In this document: piece by piece, positions 54,883 through 62,303 of the stretch | How positions within the stretch are numbered: the stretch's first letter is position 1 | Layout: the number at the start of each line of letters is the position of its first letter | Origin: Solibacillus palustris | GTDB taxonomy: Bacteria > Bacillota > Bacilli > Bacillales_A > Planococcaceae | DNA: 64,000 bases | Direction: 5' to 3' | Assembly (NCBI RefSeq): GCF_022549215.1 | Contig: NZ_JAKZFC010000001.1 | Coordinates: forward strand, 124,001 to 188,000 | Position numbers and translations under genes: made by a program | The notes under the pieces: model-generated | The model's database searches: none | What the model saw: only the letters and a program-made list of their open reading frames with translations | Told to the model about the DNA's origin: nothing

Positions 54883-55480
54883 TAACTAACATTGAGCAAA
54901 TTCACTAACAAAAAATGGATTAAGTACAGTGTTACTAATTTTCGGCGGGCTACGGCATGACCGCATTATGGCCACGTGTTACGTGTCCATACTACTGTCT
55001 TTAATGCCGCATGCAAGGCCCGCCAAATTAAAATGTTACGTTTTTTATAAAGGTAAAAGAGTCCAATGTTGCCACTTACGCTATCGCGAGGCGGCGGTGA
55101 AGAATAAAATAGTACGCTGTATACAAATTGTATCTATGGTTACAAGTTAGCTCTGTAGAAAAATGAGCTATTTTGAGTGTCTCAAAAATAAAATCATTTT
55201 AGACGAAAGTGGACTTTATTTCAATTACAAAGTTCAATTCTGTACACTTCATTCAAAAGTTTTGTAATAAAAACCAACTTTAGTTTTATAGTAGAGTGCC
55301 GCGAAGTGAAGGGGGCGACTTCTAGGGGATTAAGCGTGCGCGGAAAATCCACTATATATATAGTTAGTTGAAGCCACGCCCCCAGAAAAGCGTCCCCCGT
55401 AACGTAGCAGAACGGACTGTATTATATAAATACACTTGAATCCAAATTTTGTATTGAAAAATGCTCATTATGAGTTTTAA
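54883..55480 (-). repeat. Long structured non-coding repeat, copy 2 (inverted)
   Basis: This fills most of the 813-bp gap between the MFS and DUF779 genes and is the reverse-orientation partner of 9215-9887. Shared blocks include the 81-nt terminal hairpin (54944-55024), CGCGAGGCGGCGGTGA, TAATAAAAACCAACTTTAGT, GGGGGCGACTTCTAGGGGAT, AAGCCACGCCCCCAGAAA and CCGTAACGTAGCAGAACGG. At 55351-55364 this copy has the perfect palindrome ACTATATATATAGT where copy 1 has a 13-bp stem of different sequence. The right end runs into CTCATTATGAG and the outer ends are imperfect inverted repeats that include TTATTAAA/TTTAATAA. The 73-codon frame inside it is not conserved in copy 1. Copies are roughly three-quarters identical outside the variable parts (estimated by eye). 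Confidence 0.75.
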
Positions 55481-55627
55481 TAAGAAAAGTCGATTCATAC
55501 TAGGGCTTCTAGTGTGAATCGGCTTTTTTCATATGACACTAACGTCGTCATCATAGTACTTTGCTATATCTTGGTTTAATCGTGTTTTCAAAAATATCAA
55601 TGGGCATAAATATGAGTGATCATTTAA

Positions 55628-55954
55628 TTATTTCATTACTTTTGAGTGCATCATAAACGCATAGCCTTCAGCGCTTTCAAGTGAAAAAGAAGCACCCATA
55701 CCTTCCATGACATCGACAATAATTTGCATATGTTTTAAATACGTATCCTGTGTTTTATCAATATAATAAGGCACACCTGCAATTTCACCAACACGTACAT
55801 TTTGACTGCTAATATAATGGCCATCCGCGTGAAAGCACATCGGCACCGTGCCATCACAGCAGCCCGAAGATTGCTGAAACAACAAATTGCCGTGCTTTTT
55901 CTTTAACAGTTCGATTACTTCAATAGCCTTGTCTGTTGCGATTAATTTTTCCAT
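55628..55954 (-). CDS. DUF779 protein (aldehyde-dehydrogenase associated)
   Basis: A 108-aa DUF779 protein. SSGCCDGTVPMCF contains a conserved Cys-Cys pair and a third Cys, possibly metal-binding. DTYLKHMQIIVDVMEGMGASFSLES is typical of the C-terminal half. In many genomes DUF779 genes adjoin acetaldehyde/propionaldehyde dehydrogenase genes, as here, 73 bp downstream of one. Its biochemical role is not established to my knowledge. AGGAGG lies ahead of the ATG. A terminator hairpin between the two genes should lower its expression. Confidence 0.88.
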   Translation of the reverse strand: MEKLIATDKAIEVIELLKKKHGNLLFQQSSGCCDGTVPMCFHADGHYISSQNVRVGEIAGVPYYIDKTQDTYLKHMQIIVDVMEGMGASFSLESAEGYAFMMHSKVMK

Positions 55955-55978
55955 TAAGTTAAACCTCCTTTTCGCATG

Positions 55979-56012
55979 AAAAAAGGGATGCGCTAAATTA
56001 GCACATCCCGGT
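55979..56012 (-). terminator. Hairpin terminator between aldehyde dehydrogenase and DUF779 genes
   Basis: On the minus strand GGGATG-T-GCTA pairs with TAGC-G-CATCCC, followed by six T. It probably lets only part of the transcription reach DUF779. Confidence 0.8.
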
Positions 56013-56027
56013 ATGAGCTTTATCGAC

Positions 56028-57548
56028 TTAGAAGAAGCCCATTGGTGATTGGTTATAGCTTACTAACATACATTTCGTTTGTTGGTAGTGCTCTAACATC
56101 ATTAAGTGGTTTTCGCGACCAATACCTGATTGTTTGTAACCGCCGAATGCAGCGTGAGCAGGGTATTGGTGGTACGTGTTTGTCCAAACGCGACCAGCTT
56201 GGATACCACGAACTGCGCGGTAAGCTGTATCCATGTTACGAGACCATACACCAGCACCTAGGCCGAAGTCTGTGTCGTTAGCAATTTCCATTGCTTCTTC
56301 AAACGTTTTGAACGTTGTTACAGAAAGTACTGGACCAAAGATTTCTTCTTGGAAGATACGCATGTTGTTTGTACCTTTGAATACTGTAGGCGCTACATAG
56401 TAACCGCCTTCTAATTCGCCTTCAAGAACGTTTTGGTGACCGCCGATAAGTAGCTCAGCGCCTTCTTCTTGACCAATTGTCATGTAAGACATGATTTTTT
56501 CTAATTGTTGTTGTGAAGCTTGTGCACCCATCATTGTTTCAGTATCTAATGGGTTACCGATTTTGATTGCTTTAATGCGTTCTAATGCACGTTTCATAAA
56601 TTCTTCATAAATGTCTTCGTGTACTAATGCACGTGATGGACAAGTACAAATTTCACCTGAGTTTAGTGCGAATAATACTAAACCTTCGATTGCTTTATCT
56701 AAGAACTCATCATCTTTATCCATTACGTCTGGGAAGAAGATGTTCGGTGATTTACCACCAAGCTCTAATGTTACAGGGATGATGTTCTCTGTAGCATATT
56801 GCATAATTAAACGACCAACGCCAGTTGAACCAGTGAAGGCAACTTTGTTGATACGAGGGTTTGTTGCAAGTGGTTTACCTGTTTCAACCCCAAGACCGTT
56901 GACTACGTTGAATACACCTTTTGGTAATAAGTCTTGGATTAATTCGATTAATACCATCATTGAAGCAGGCGTTTGCTCAGCAGGCTTCATTACGATTACG
57001 TTACCAGCAGCTAATGCAGGAGCGATTTTCCAAGCAGCCATAAGTAACGGGAAGTTCCAAGGAATAATTTGACCTACAACCCCGATTGGCTCGTGGAAGT
57101 GGTATGCTACTGTATCGTTGTCGATTTCAGAAATACCACCTTGTTGTGCACGAATAGCACCAGCGAAGTAGCGGAAGTGATCTACAACTAATGGAATATC
57201 AGCATTTAATGTTTCGCGAACTGCTTTACCATTGTCCCAAGTTTCAGCAACAGCAATCATTTCTAAGTTTGCTTCGATACGGTCAGCAATTTTGTTTAAA
57301 ATGTTGGCACGGTAAGCAACAGATGTATGAGCCCAAGCGTCTTTTGCAGCATGTGCAGCATCTAAAGCTAACTCGATATCTTCTTCAGTTGAACGAGCAA
57401 CAGATGTGAATACTTTACCTGTCACTGGAGATTTTACGTCTAAGTATTGACCTTTAACAGGAGCTACCCATTCACCACCGATAAAGTTCTCATATTTTTC
57501 TTTGAAATTAACTACTGCACCAGTAGTATTAGGATTTGCATAAATCAT
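56028..57548 (-). CDS. NAD-dependent aldehyde dehydrogenase (acetaldehyde type)
   Basis: A 506-aa aldehyde dehydrogenase of the AldA/ExaC branch. NAD motifs [17 protein letters not shown] and [11 protein letters not shown]; catalytic Glu in [14 protein letters not shown]; catalytic Cys in [17 protein letters not shown]-terminal ending [16 protein letters not shown] and a trailing SPMGFF. This branch oxidises acetaldehyde, chloroacetaldehyde or propionaldehyde to the acids and is commonly paired with DUF779. GGGG stands at a proper distance before the ATG. It is encoded on the opposite strand from the catabolic cluster and may clear free acetaldehyde leaking from the aldolase; that link is inference. 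Confidence 0.9.
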   Translation of the reverse strand: MIYANPNTTGAVVNFKEKYENFIGGEWVAPVKGQYLDVKSPVTGKVFTSVARSTEEDIELALDAAHAAKDAWAHTSVAYRANILNKIADRIEANLEMIAVAETWDNGKAVRETLNADIPLVVDHFRYFAGAIRAQQGGISEIDNDTVAYHFHEPIGVVGQIIPWNFPLLMAAWKIAPALAAGNVIVMKPAEQTPASMMVLIELIQDLLPKGVFNVVNGLGVETGKPLATNPRINKVAFTGSTGVGRLIMQYATENIIPVTLELGGKSPNIFFPDVMDKDDEFLDKAIEGLVLFALNSGEICTCPSRALVHEDIYEEFMKRALERIKAIKIGNPLDTETMMGAQASQQQLEKIMSYMTIGQEEGAELLIGGHQNVLEGELEGGYYVAPTVFKGTNNMRIFQEEIFGPVLSVTTFKTFEEAMEIANDTDFGLGAGVWSRNMDTAYRAVRGIQAGRVWTNTYHQYPAHAAFGGYKQSGIGRENHLMMLEHYQQTKCMLVSYNQSPMGFF

Positions 57549-57917
57549 GTTATATCGCCCCTAAATGCTAGATTTAAAGTTTGGTAACTTTATGCCTCGA
57601 TTATGCATCTGCATATTCAAATAAGCAAACAAAAAAATTATTTTATTATTCAGAATAGTATCTTTTTCTGTGGGAAATGAATAGAGTATTCATCAAGAAA
57701 AGTTCGTTATTGTACTTATACAGATAGATTTCGAATAATGATATTGGAAAAATTGGATATAAATATATTATTTTGATATAAAAATGTATTATATAACAAA
57801 TTGGATTAGTAAATATTAATTCGATTAATTGTATAAAAATTCTTGATAAAAATTCTCGATTAATCAAATGAATATTAAATGTAAACATTAAAAAAATTTA
57901 AGTCGCTGTTATTTTTT
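57549..57917. other. AT-rich 369-bp intergenic region with a palindrome
   Basis: The region upstream of the aldehyde dehydrogenase contains TATGCA-TC-TGCATA (57602-57615), a perfect 6-bp inverted repeat about 55-65 bp before its start, a possible operator. The rest is very AT-rich and without genes. An open frame of 80 codons on the minus strand is low-complexity and was not accepted. No remains of the missing 5' part of the next gene were recognised. Confidence 0.4.
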
Positions 57918-58691
57918 ATGGTCATTGTCAATTTGATTTTGTTTGGCTTTTGTTTAGGAATTGCGTGGGTCATTTCCAAAACGACCGGGCTTATGTTTAA
58001 AACATCAGTCGCTGCCAATGTACCAGGGGGATTATCACAGTTGGTGCTTTTTGCAGAAGAAGAGGGCGATGTGAATTTAACGGCGGTAACGTATTTTCAC
58101 ATTATCCGTGTGTTAGGGGTTGTGCTCCTCATTCCGTTTTTAGTATCGGGGCATGTCATGAGTGGGGGAGCGATTCCAGTTTCGGTTGATGCTTGGCAAA
58201 TCGTGCAGCTGATTTTAGTAGCAGCTGCACTTGTTCCGCTTGGAAAGAAAATTAAATTGCCGGTTGCACATTTTTTAACGCCAATTTTAGTTATCATAGT
58301 TTTGAAATTGTTTTCGATTGAAGCAGCTCCAATGCCGAGCGATGTCTTGCATGTTGCACAACTATTAATCGGGGCATATATTGGGCTCTTATTAAAGCCT
58401 GAAACGTTGCGCTTACCTGTAAAGGTGTTAATTGGGGGCATTGCTAGTACGGTGACGATGATTGCACTCACTTATGGAACAAGTCTTCTCATTGCCAATT
58501 ATTTAGATTTAAGCTTTGCGACGAGCTTTTTAAGTACAGCGCCAGGAGGTCTCGACCAAATGGGCTTACTTGCCGCTGCTGTACAGGCGGATATTTCAGT
58601 TGTGACGGTGTTTCAGCTGTTTCGTTTATTATTCATTTTCCTTTGTATCCTGCCGCTTATAAAATGGGTTTACAGTAAAAAAAATACGTAA
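57918..58691 (+). pseudogene. AbrB-family (AidB-regulator-like) membrane protein, 5'-truncated
   Basis: A 257-aa membrane protein matching the C-terminal three-quarters of the AbrB membrane family, whose members are about 350 aa and made of two repeats. The second part of repeat one (SVAANVPGGLSQLVLFAEEEG) and all of repeat two (LSTAPGGLDQMGLLAAA) are present. The first about 100 residues are absent, the frame is closed by a stop 12 codons upstream, and no ribosome binding site precedes the ATG. It is therefore most likely a gene that lost its 5' end by deletion. A functional short form is possible but less likely. Confidence 0.65.
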
Positions 58692-58817
58692 TTGTGTCTG
58701 TGATTTTACAGGGGTGAGCGTGAAATTATTTGAAAAGGAGCTTGGAAGCTAACCCTTTGCGAGTGGTTTAGGTTATACTAGAGAAAGTGATTAATTGAGG
58801 GAGTAGGATTAGGAAAC

Positions 58818-59714
58818 ATGCAAACGCAATCAAATCGACAGTTGTGGGCGCAAGCTGTGAAAACCGGCATTATCAAATCAAACTTGATTCCGATGATTGC
58901 TGCACTGATGCTCGCACTATACACATATAAACTAGACTTTATTGAACAGATTCCAGCAATTATTTTTGCGACACTTGGCTCTGCAGCTGTTATTGCCGCA
59001 GCAGGTGCATATAACAACGTCTATGACCGAGACATCGACCAAATTATGCCGCGTACGAAAATGCGTCCGACGGTAACAGGTGAGCTATCATCCAAACAAG
59101 TGCTAATCGTGGCGACACTTTTACTAATTGTAGGTTGTGTAATGCTTTACTTAGCATCACCACTTGCTGCCTTACTTGGTTTTTTAGGTGTATTTTTCTA
59201 CGTCGTTCCATACACAATGTGGACAAAACGCCGTACAATTTGGAACACAGAAGTCGGCAGTATTTCGGGAGCAATGCCACCGCTAATTGGTTGGGCTGCT
59301 GTTGCACCAGACATTTGGCACCCGGCTGCATGGGCATTATTTTTAATTATGGTCATTTGGCAAATGCCGCACTTTTACGCTATTGCCATCCGTAAAAAAG
59401 AAGACTATGCCGCAGCAAACATCCCGATGCTACCGGTAGTAAAAGGGGAACACCGCACATATATTCAATCGAATGTGTACTTAGTGTTACTAAGTTTATC
59501 TAGCTTATTATTTTTACCGCTCAGCTTAGGCTTAACGATTGTATCGTTTATTTTAGGGATCATTTGGCTGTGGATGAGTATTACCGCGTCAAAGAAAAAA
59601 GAACAGAAAAAATGGGCCAACAAAATGTTTGCTTACTCGTTATTCCATATGATGGCAGTTTTCGGAACTGTGTTCATCTATGCATCAGTCGGCATGATTT
59701 TAAATGCGCTCTAA
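58818..59714 (+). CDS. ctaB: Protoheme IX farnesyltransferase (heme O synthase)
   Basis: A 298-aa UbiA-superfamily membrane enzyme that adds a farnesyl group to heme B to give heme O for terminal oxidases. The allylic diphosphate/Mg motif is AAGAYNNVYDRDIDQIMPRT (N-x-x-x-D-x-x-x-D), followed by MRPTVTGELS. A second Asp-rich loop and NIPMLPVVKGEHRT lie later. About nine membrane helices. No cta oxidase genes are adjacent, so this may be an additional or relocated copy. TAGGA lies before the ATG. Confidence 0.9.
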   Translation: MQTQSNRQLWAQAVKTGIIKSNLIPMIAALMLALYTYKLDFIEQIPAIIFATLGSAAVIAAAGAYNNVYDRDIDQIMPRTKMRPTVTGELSSKQVLIVATLLLIVGCVMLYLASPLAALLGFLGVFFYVVPYTMWTKRRTIWNTEVGSISGAMPPLIGWAAVAPDIWHPAAWALFLIMVIWQMPHFYAIAIRKKEDYAAANIPMLPVVKGEHRTYIQSNVYLVLLSLSSLLFLPLSLGLTIVSFILGIIWLWMSITASKKKEQKKWANKMFAYSLFHMMAVFGTVFIYASVGMILNAL

Positions 59715-59722
59715 TTAGAGAT

Positions 59723-59763
59723 ACCGTAGTAGCTATGAATTCAATAGCGGCTACGGTTTTTTT
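59723..59763 (+). terminator. Terminator of ctaB
   Basis: Stem ACCGTAG with CTACGGT and an inner GCTAT(T)GAATTC(A)ATAGC-like pairing, followed by seven T. Confidence 0.85.
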
Positions 59764-60180
59764 ATGGATAGGAAAGACGTTACATCAAAAGAAGTTAATA
59801 TTTTGTGAACAGAAGATGTGATCATACTATGACAATCAAATAAGTGATATTTTGAAGTGGGCAGGCAAATGCTATGATAAATGTATCAAGCGAAGCCAAT
59901 TGCTTGAAAATAAGTTTCGCACTCAAAATGATATGCTTAATTTTACTCATATTTCGTATACGACTTCGACAACATATAAAACCCCCTATTTTTATATGGT
60001 CAAGTACGGAAAAGAAAACTCCAACATGCATGTGGGCTGTTGGAGTTTTTTGTTGTTGGTGGCAATGAAGCAATTCAACAATTGACAGATGCTTCATTAG
60101 AGGAGATTGAATCATTACGCCAACGATATTAAATAACGAAAACACCGCTACATTTTCTTTTAAATAGACTATACTAATTA
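59764..60180. other. Gene-poor stretch with a hairpin and an orphan C-terminal reading frame
   Basis: No complete gene. A strong hairpin AAACTCCAACA/TGTTGGAGTTT (60016-60048) ends in six T, a rightward terminator with no intact gene before it. Directly after it a frame ending at 60132 reads GNEAIQQLTDASLEEIESLR before the final QRY and stop; it has no start or ribosome binding site and looks like the tail of a lost gene. I cannot name the family. Confidence 0.4.
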
Positions 60181-60216
60181 GAGGATAATATGTTCAATAT
60201 ATGAGCATATATCCTC
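60181..60216. promoter_or_regulatory. Inverted repeat upstream of the SnoaL-like gene
   Basis: GAGGAT-A-ATATG pairs with CATAT-ATCCTC across 12 bases. It lies 23 bp before the start codon, immediately after a TATACT -10-like element at 60170. It could be an operator or a 5' leader hairpin. Confidence 0.4.
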
Positions 60217-60238
60217 TTATCCATAAGGGGGTTTTTTA

Positions 60239-60670
60239 ATGACACCAGAACAAATTGTTAGAGAATTTTTTGAAAAAGTACGTTCAGGAAATGATCCTGA
60301 ATACTCCAATCAATTAATGGCAGAACAAGTATTGGCACATCAAATTGTATCTGAAGTAGAACAAACAGTGGTGAGGACACCTAAGGATTATACTGAACAC
60401 GTAAGAGAAATGATTGAAGCATATGGTAATTTTTCTTTAGAAATTCAAGAATTATTAGTAGGCGGAAATAAAGTATATGTACGATGGAAACAAAAAGGTA
60501 CGCACGTAGGAGAAATTGATGGATACCAACCTACAGGGCTTCCAATAATACAAATCGCAAGTGCGGTATATAAAATAGAAAATGAAAAAATTTCAGAGTA
60601 TTGGATACAGATTGATAGGTTAGGTATTCAAGTACAATTAGAGAGTAATAAAAATATTAAAAGTGTTTAA
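60239..60670 (+). CDS. SnoaL-like (NTF2-fold) ester cyclase family protein
   Basis: A 143-aa NTF2-fold protein. MTPEQIVREFFEKVRSGNDP at the start and VYVRWKQKGTHVGEIDGYQPTG with a final ISEYWIQIDRLGI are typical of SnoaL-like polyketide cyclase/ester cyclase proteins. Most bacterial members have no known substrate. A short GGGGG box precedes the ATG. It stands alone, with a strong terminator after it. Confidence 0.8.
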   Translation: MTPEQIVREFFEKVRSGNDPEYSNQLMAEQVLAHQIVSEVEQTVVRTPKDYTEHVREMIEAYGNFSLEIQELLVGGNKVYVRWKQKGTHVGEIDGYQPTGLPIIQIASAVYKIENEKISEYWIQIDRLGIQVQLESNKNIKSV

Positions 60671-60745
60671 TTTTCAATGTATTTGTTAATAAAATTATAG
60701 CTTTCAAAAATCTTGTTTCATTAACGGGTGCTTTAGTACAAGAAG

Positions 60746-60789
60746 AAAGGGATCTACATATTAGATATGACTAATATGTAGATCCCTTT
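60746..60789. terminator. Long-stem terminator between convergent genes
   Basis: A perfect 19-bp stem (AAAGGGATCTACATATTAG and its complement) with a 6-base loop, with T-rich flanks on both strands. It separates the SnoaL-like and dipeptidase genes. Confidence 0.85.
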
Positions 60790-60871
60790 AATTTATCTAT
60801 CTTTTTTAAAATTAGATCTTGATAATATCAAGCGTAGCGGTGTTTCTCTTTAATCCTAGTAACGATGCTTT

Positions 60872-62254
60872 CTATAGCTTAATACTCGCTACTTCATGCA
60901 TATAATCACCAAGTACGCGTAAGCCTTGGTCGAAGTTTTCTAAATGGAAGTGCTCGTTTGGTGCGTGGAAGTTTTCGCTTGAAAGTCCGAAGCCCATTAG
61001 CACAACTGGTAAGTTTAAAATTTCATCAAATGCAGCTACGATTGGAATCGAGCCACCGCCGCGCGTATAAGCAGTTGGCACATTGTATACTTTTTCGTAT
61101 GAACGACCCGCTGCTTGAATTAATGGGTGATCGAATGGTGTGATGTAAGGTTTCCCTTTATCAAACTCAGAAATCACAACCTCAACACCAGCAGGCTTGT
61201 GCTTTTCAATATGTGCTTTAAGTAGCGCTACGATTTCATTTGGATCTTGATTTGGTACTAAGCGGCACGTAATTTTTGCGCCTGCTTCAGCTGGTAACAC
61301 CGTTTTAATCCCTTCACCTGAGAAGCCACCGAACACGCCGTTAATTTCTAGCGTTGGACGAGCCCACGTTTGTTCTAAATAAGAGTAACCGGCTTCACCG
61401 AATAATTCTTTAACGCCCACTTCTTCTTTTAATGCATTTTCGTCAAAATTTAGGTCGCGGTATGCTTGGCGCTCTTCTTCTGATAATGGCAACACATTGT
61501 CATAGAAGCCATCAACTTGGATTGTGCCATGCTCATCGCGGAATGACGCTAAAATGTCAGTTAATGCGTGAATAGCGTTTTGTACGCCGCCACCGTAAAG
61601 GCCTGAATGTAAATCACCTTTCGCACCGCGCACATCAATTTGTACACCTGTTAAGCCACGTAAGCCGTAGCACACTGCTGGTTTTCCTTTTGCGTAAAGA
61701 CCAGTATCCGAAATAACGATTAAGTCAGCAGCTAATTTTTCTTTATTGTCTTCCGTATATTGAGGTAGTGACGGACTACCGATTTCTTCTTCGCCTTCAT
61801 AAATAAATTTAACGTTTACAGGCAATGTTCCTTCCGTAGCAAACAGCGCTTCAATCATTTTTAAGTGCATGAACACTTGGCCCTTGTCATCAGAAGACCC
61901 ACGTGCATACAGCTTGTTGTCACGAATTGCTGGCTCAAACGGCGGTGTTTCCCATAAATGTAATGGATCAACTGGCTGTACATCATAGTGACCATAGAAT
62001 AGAATCGTTGGTTTTCCTTCTGCGTGTAACCATTCACCATATACAACAGGGTGGCCAGCTGTTTGTTCAACTGCAACGTTTTCGATATTTAATGATTTTA
62101 AGTGATCTGCTAACCAGTTCGCAGCAGTCGCCATATCTGCTTTGTGCTCGGATAGGGCAGAAATACTTGGAATGCGTAAAAATTCGTTTAATTCGGCTAA
62201 ATGGCGCGCACGATGTTCTGTAAAGTAAGCATCTAATGTTTGTAAATGATTCAT
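60872..62254 (-). CDS. M20-family dipeptidase
   Basis: A 460-aa zinc metallopeptidase of the M20 family (cytosolic nonspecific dipeptidase/CNDP type). Zinc ligands: LFYGHYDVQPV (His, Asp), ARGSSDDKGQ (bridging Asp), IYEGEEEIGSPS (catalytic Glu plus ligand), DTGLYAKGKP (Asp) and FGLSSENFHAPNE (His). A dimerisation insert lies in the middle. It probably splits dipeptides in the cytoplasm. I set the start at 62254, after AGGAGG; a longer open frame upstream is hydrophobic and lacks a box. Confidence 0.92.
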   Translation of the reverse strand: MNHLQTLDAYFTEHRARHLAELNEFLRIPSISALSEHKADMATAANWLADHLKSLNIENVAVEQTAGHPVVYGEWLHAEGKPTILFYGHYDVQPVDPLHLWETPPFEPAIRDNKLYARGSSDDKGQVFMHLKMIEALFATEGTLPVNVKFIYEGEEEIGSPSLPQYTEDNKEKLAADLIVISDTGLYAKGKPAVCYGLRGLTGVQIDVRGAKGDLHSGLYGGGVQNAIHALTDILASFRDEHGTIQVDGFYDNVLPLSEEERQAYRDLNFDENALKEEVGVKELFGEAGYSYLEQTWARPTLEINGVFGGFSGEGIKTVLPAEAGAKITCRLVPNQDPNEIVALLKAHIEKHKPAGVEVVISEFDKGKPYITPFDHPLIQAAGRSYEKVYNVPTAYTRGGGSIPIVAAFDEILNLPVVLMGFGLSSENFHAPNEHFHLENFDQGLRVLGDYMHEVASIKL

Positions 62255-62303
62255 AAATGGGCCTCCTATTATTTCGATTATAGAAATAAGTATAGCATAC
62301 GCT

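Noticed and set aside
54929-55150. Rightward 73-codon open frame
   Set aside because: It is inside repeat copy 2 and is not conserved in copy 1, so it is not evidence of coding.
57646-57888. Leftward 80-codon open frame
   Set aside because: Very AT-rich, Ile/Tyr/Phe-dominated translation without a ribosome binding site; a chance frame.
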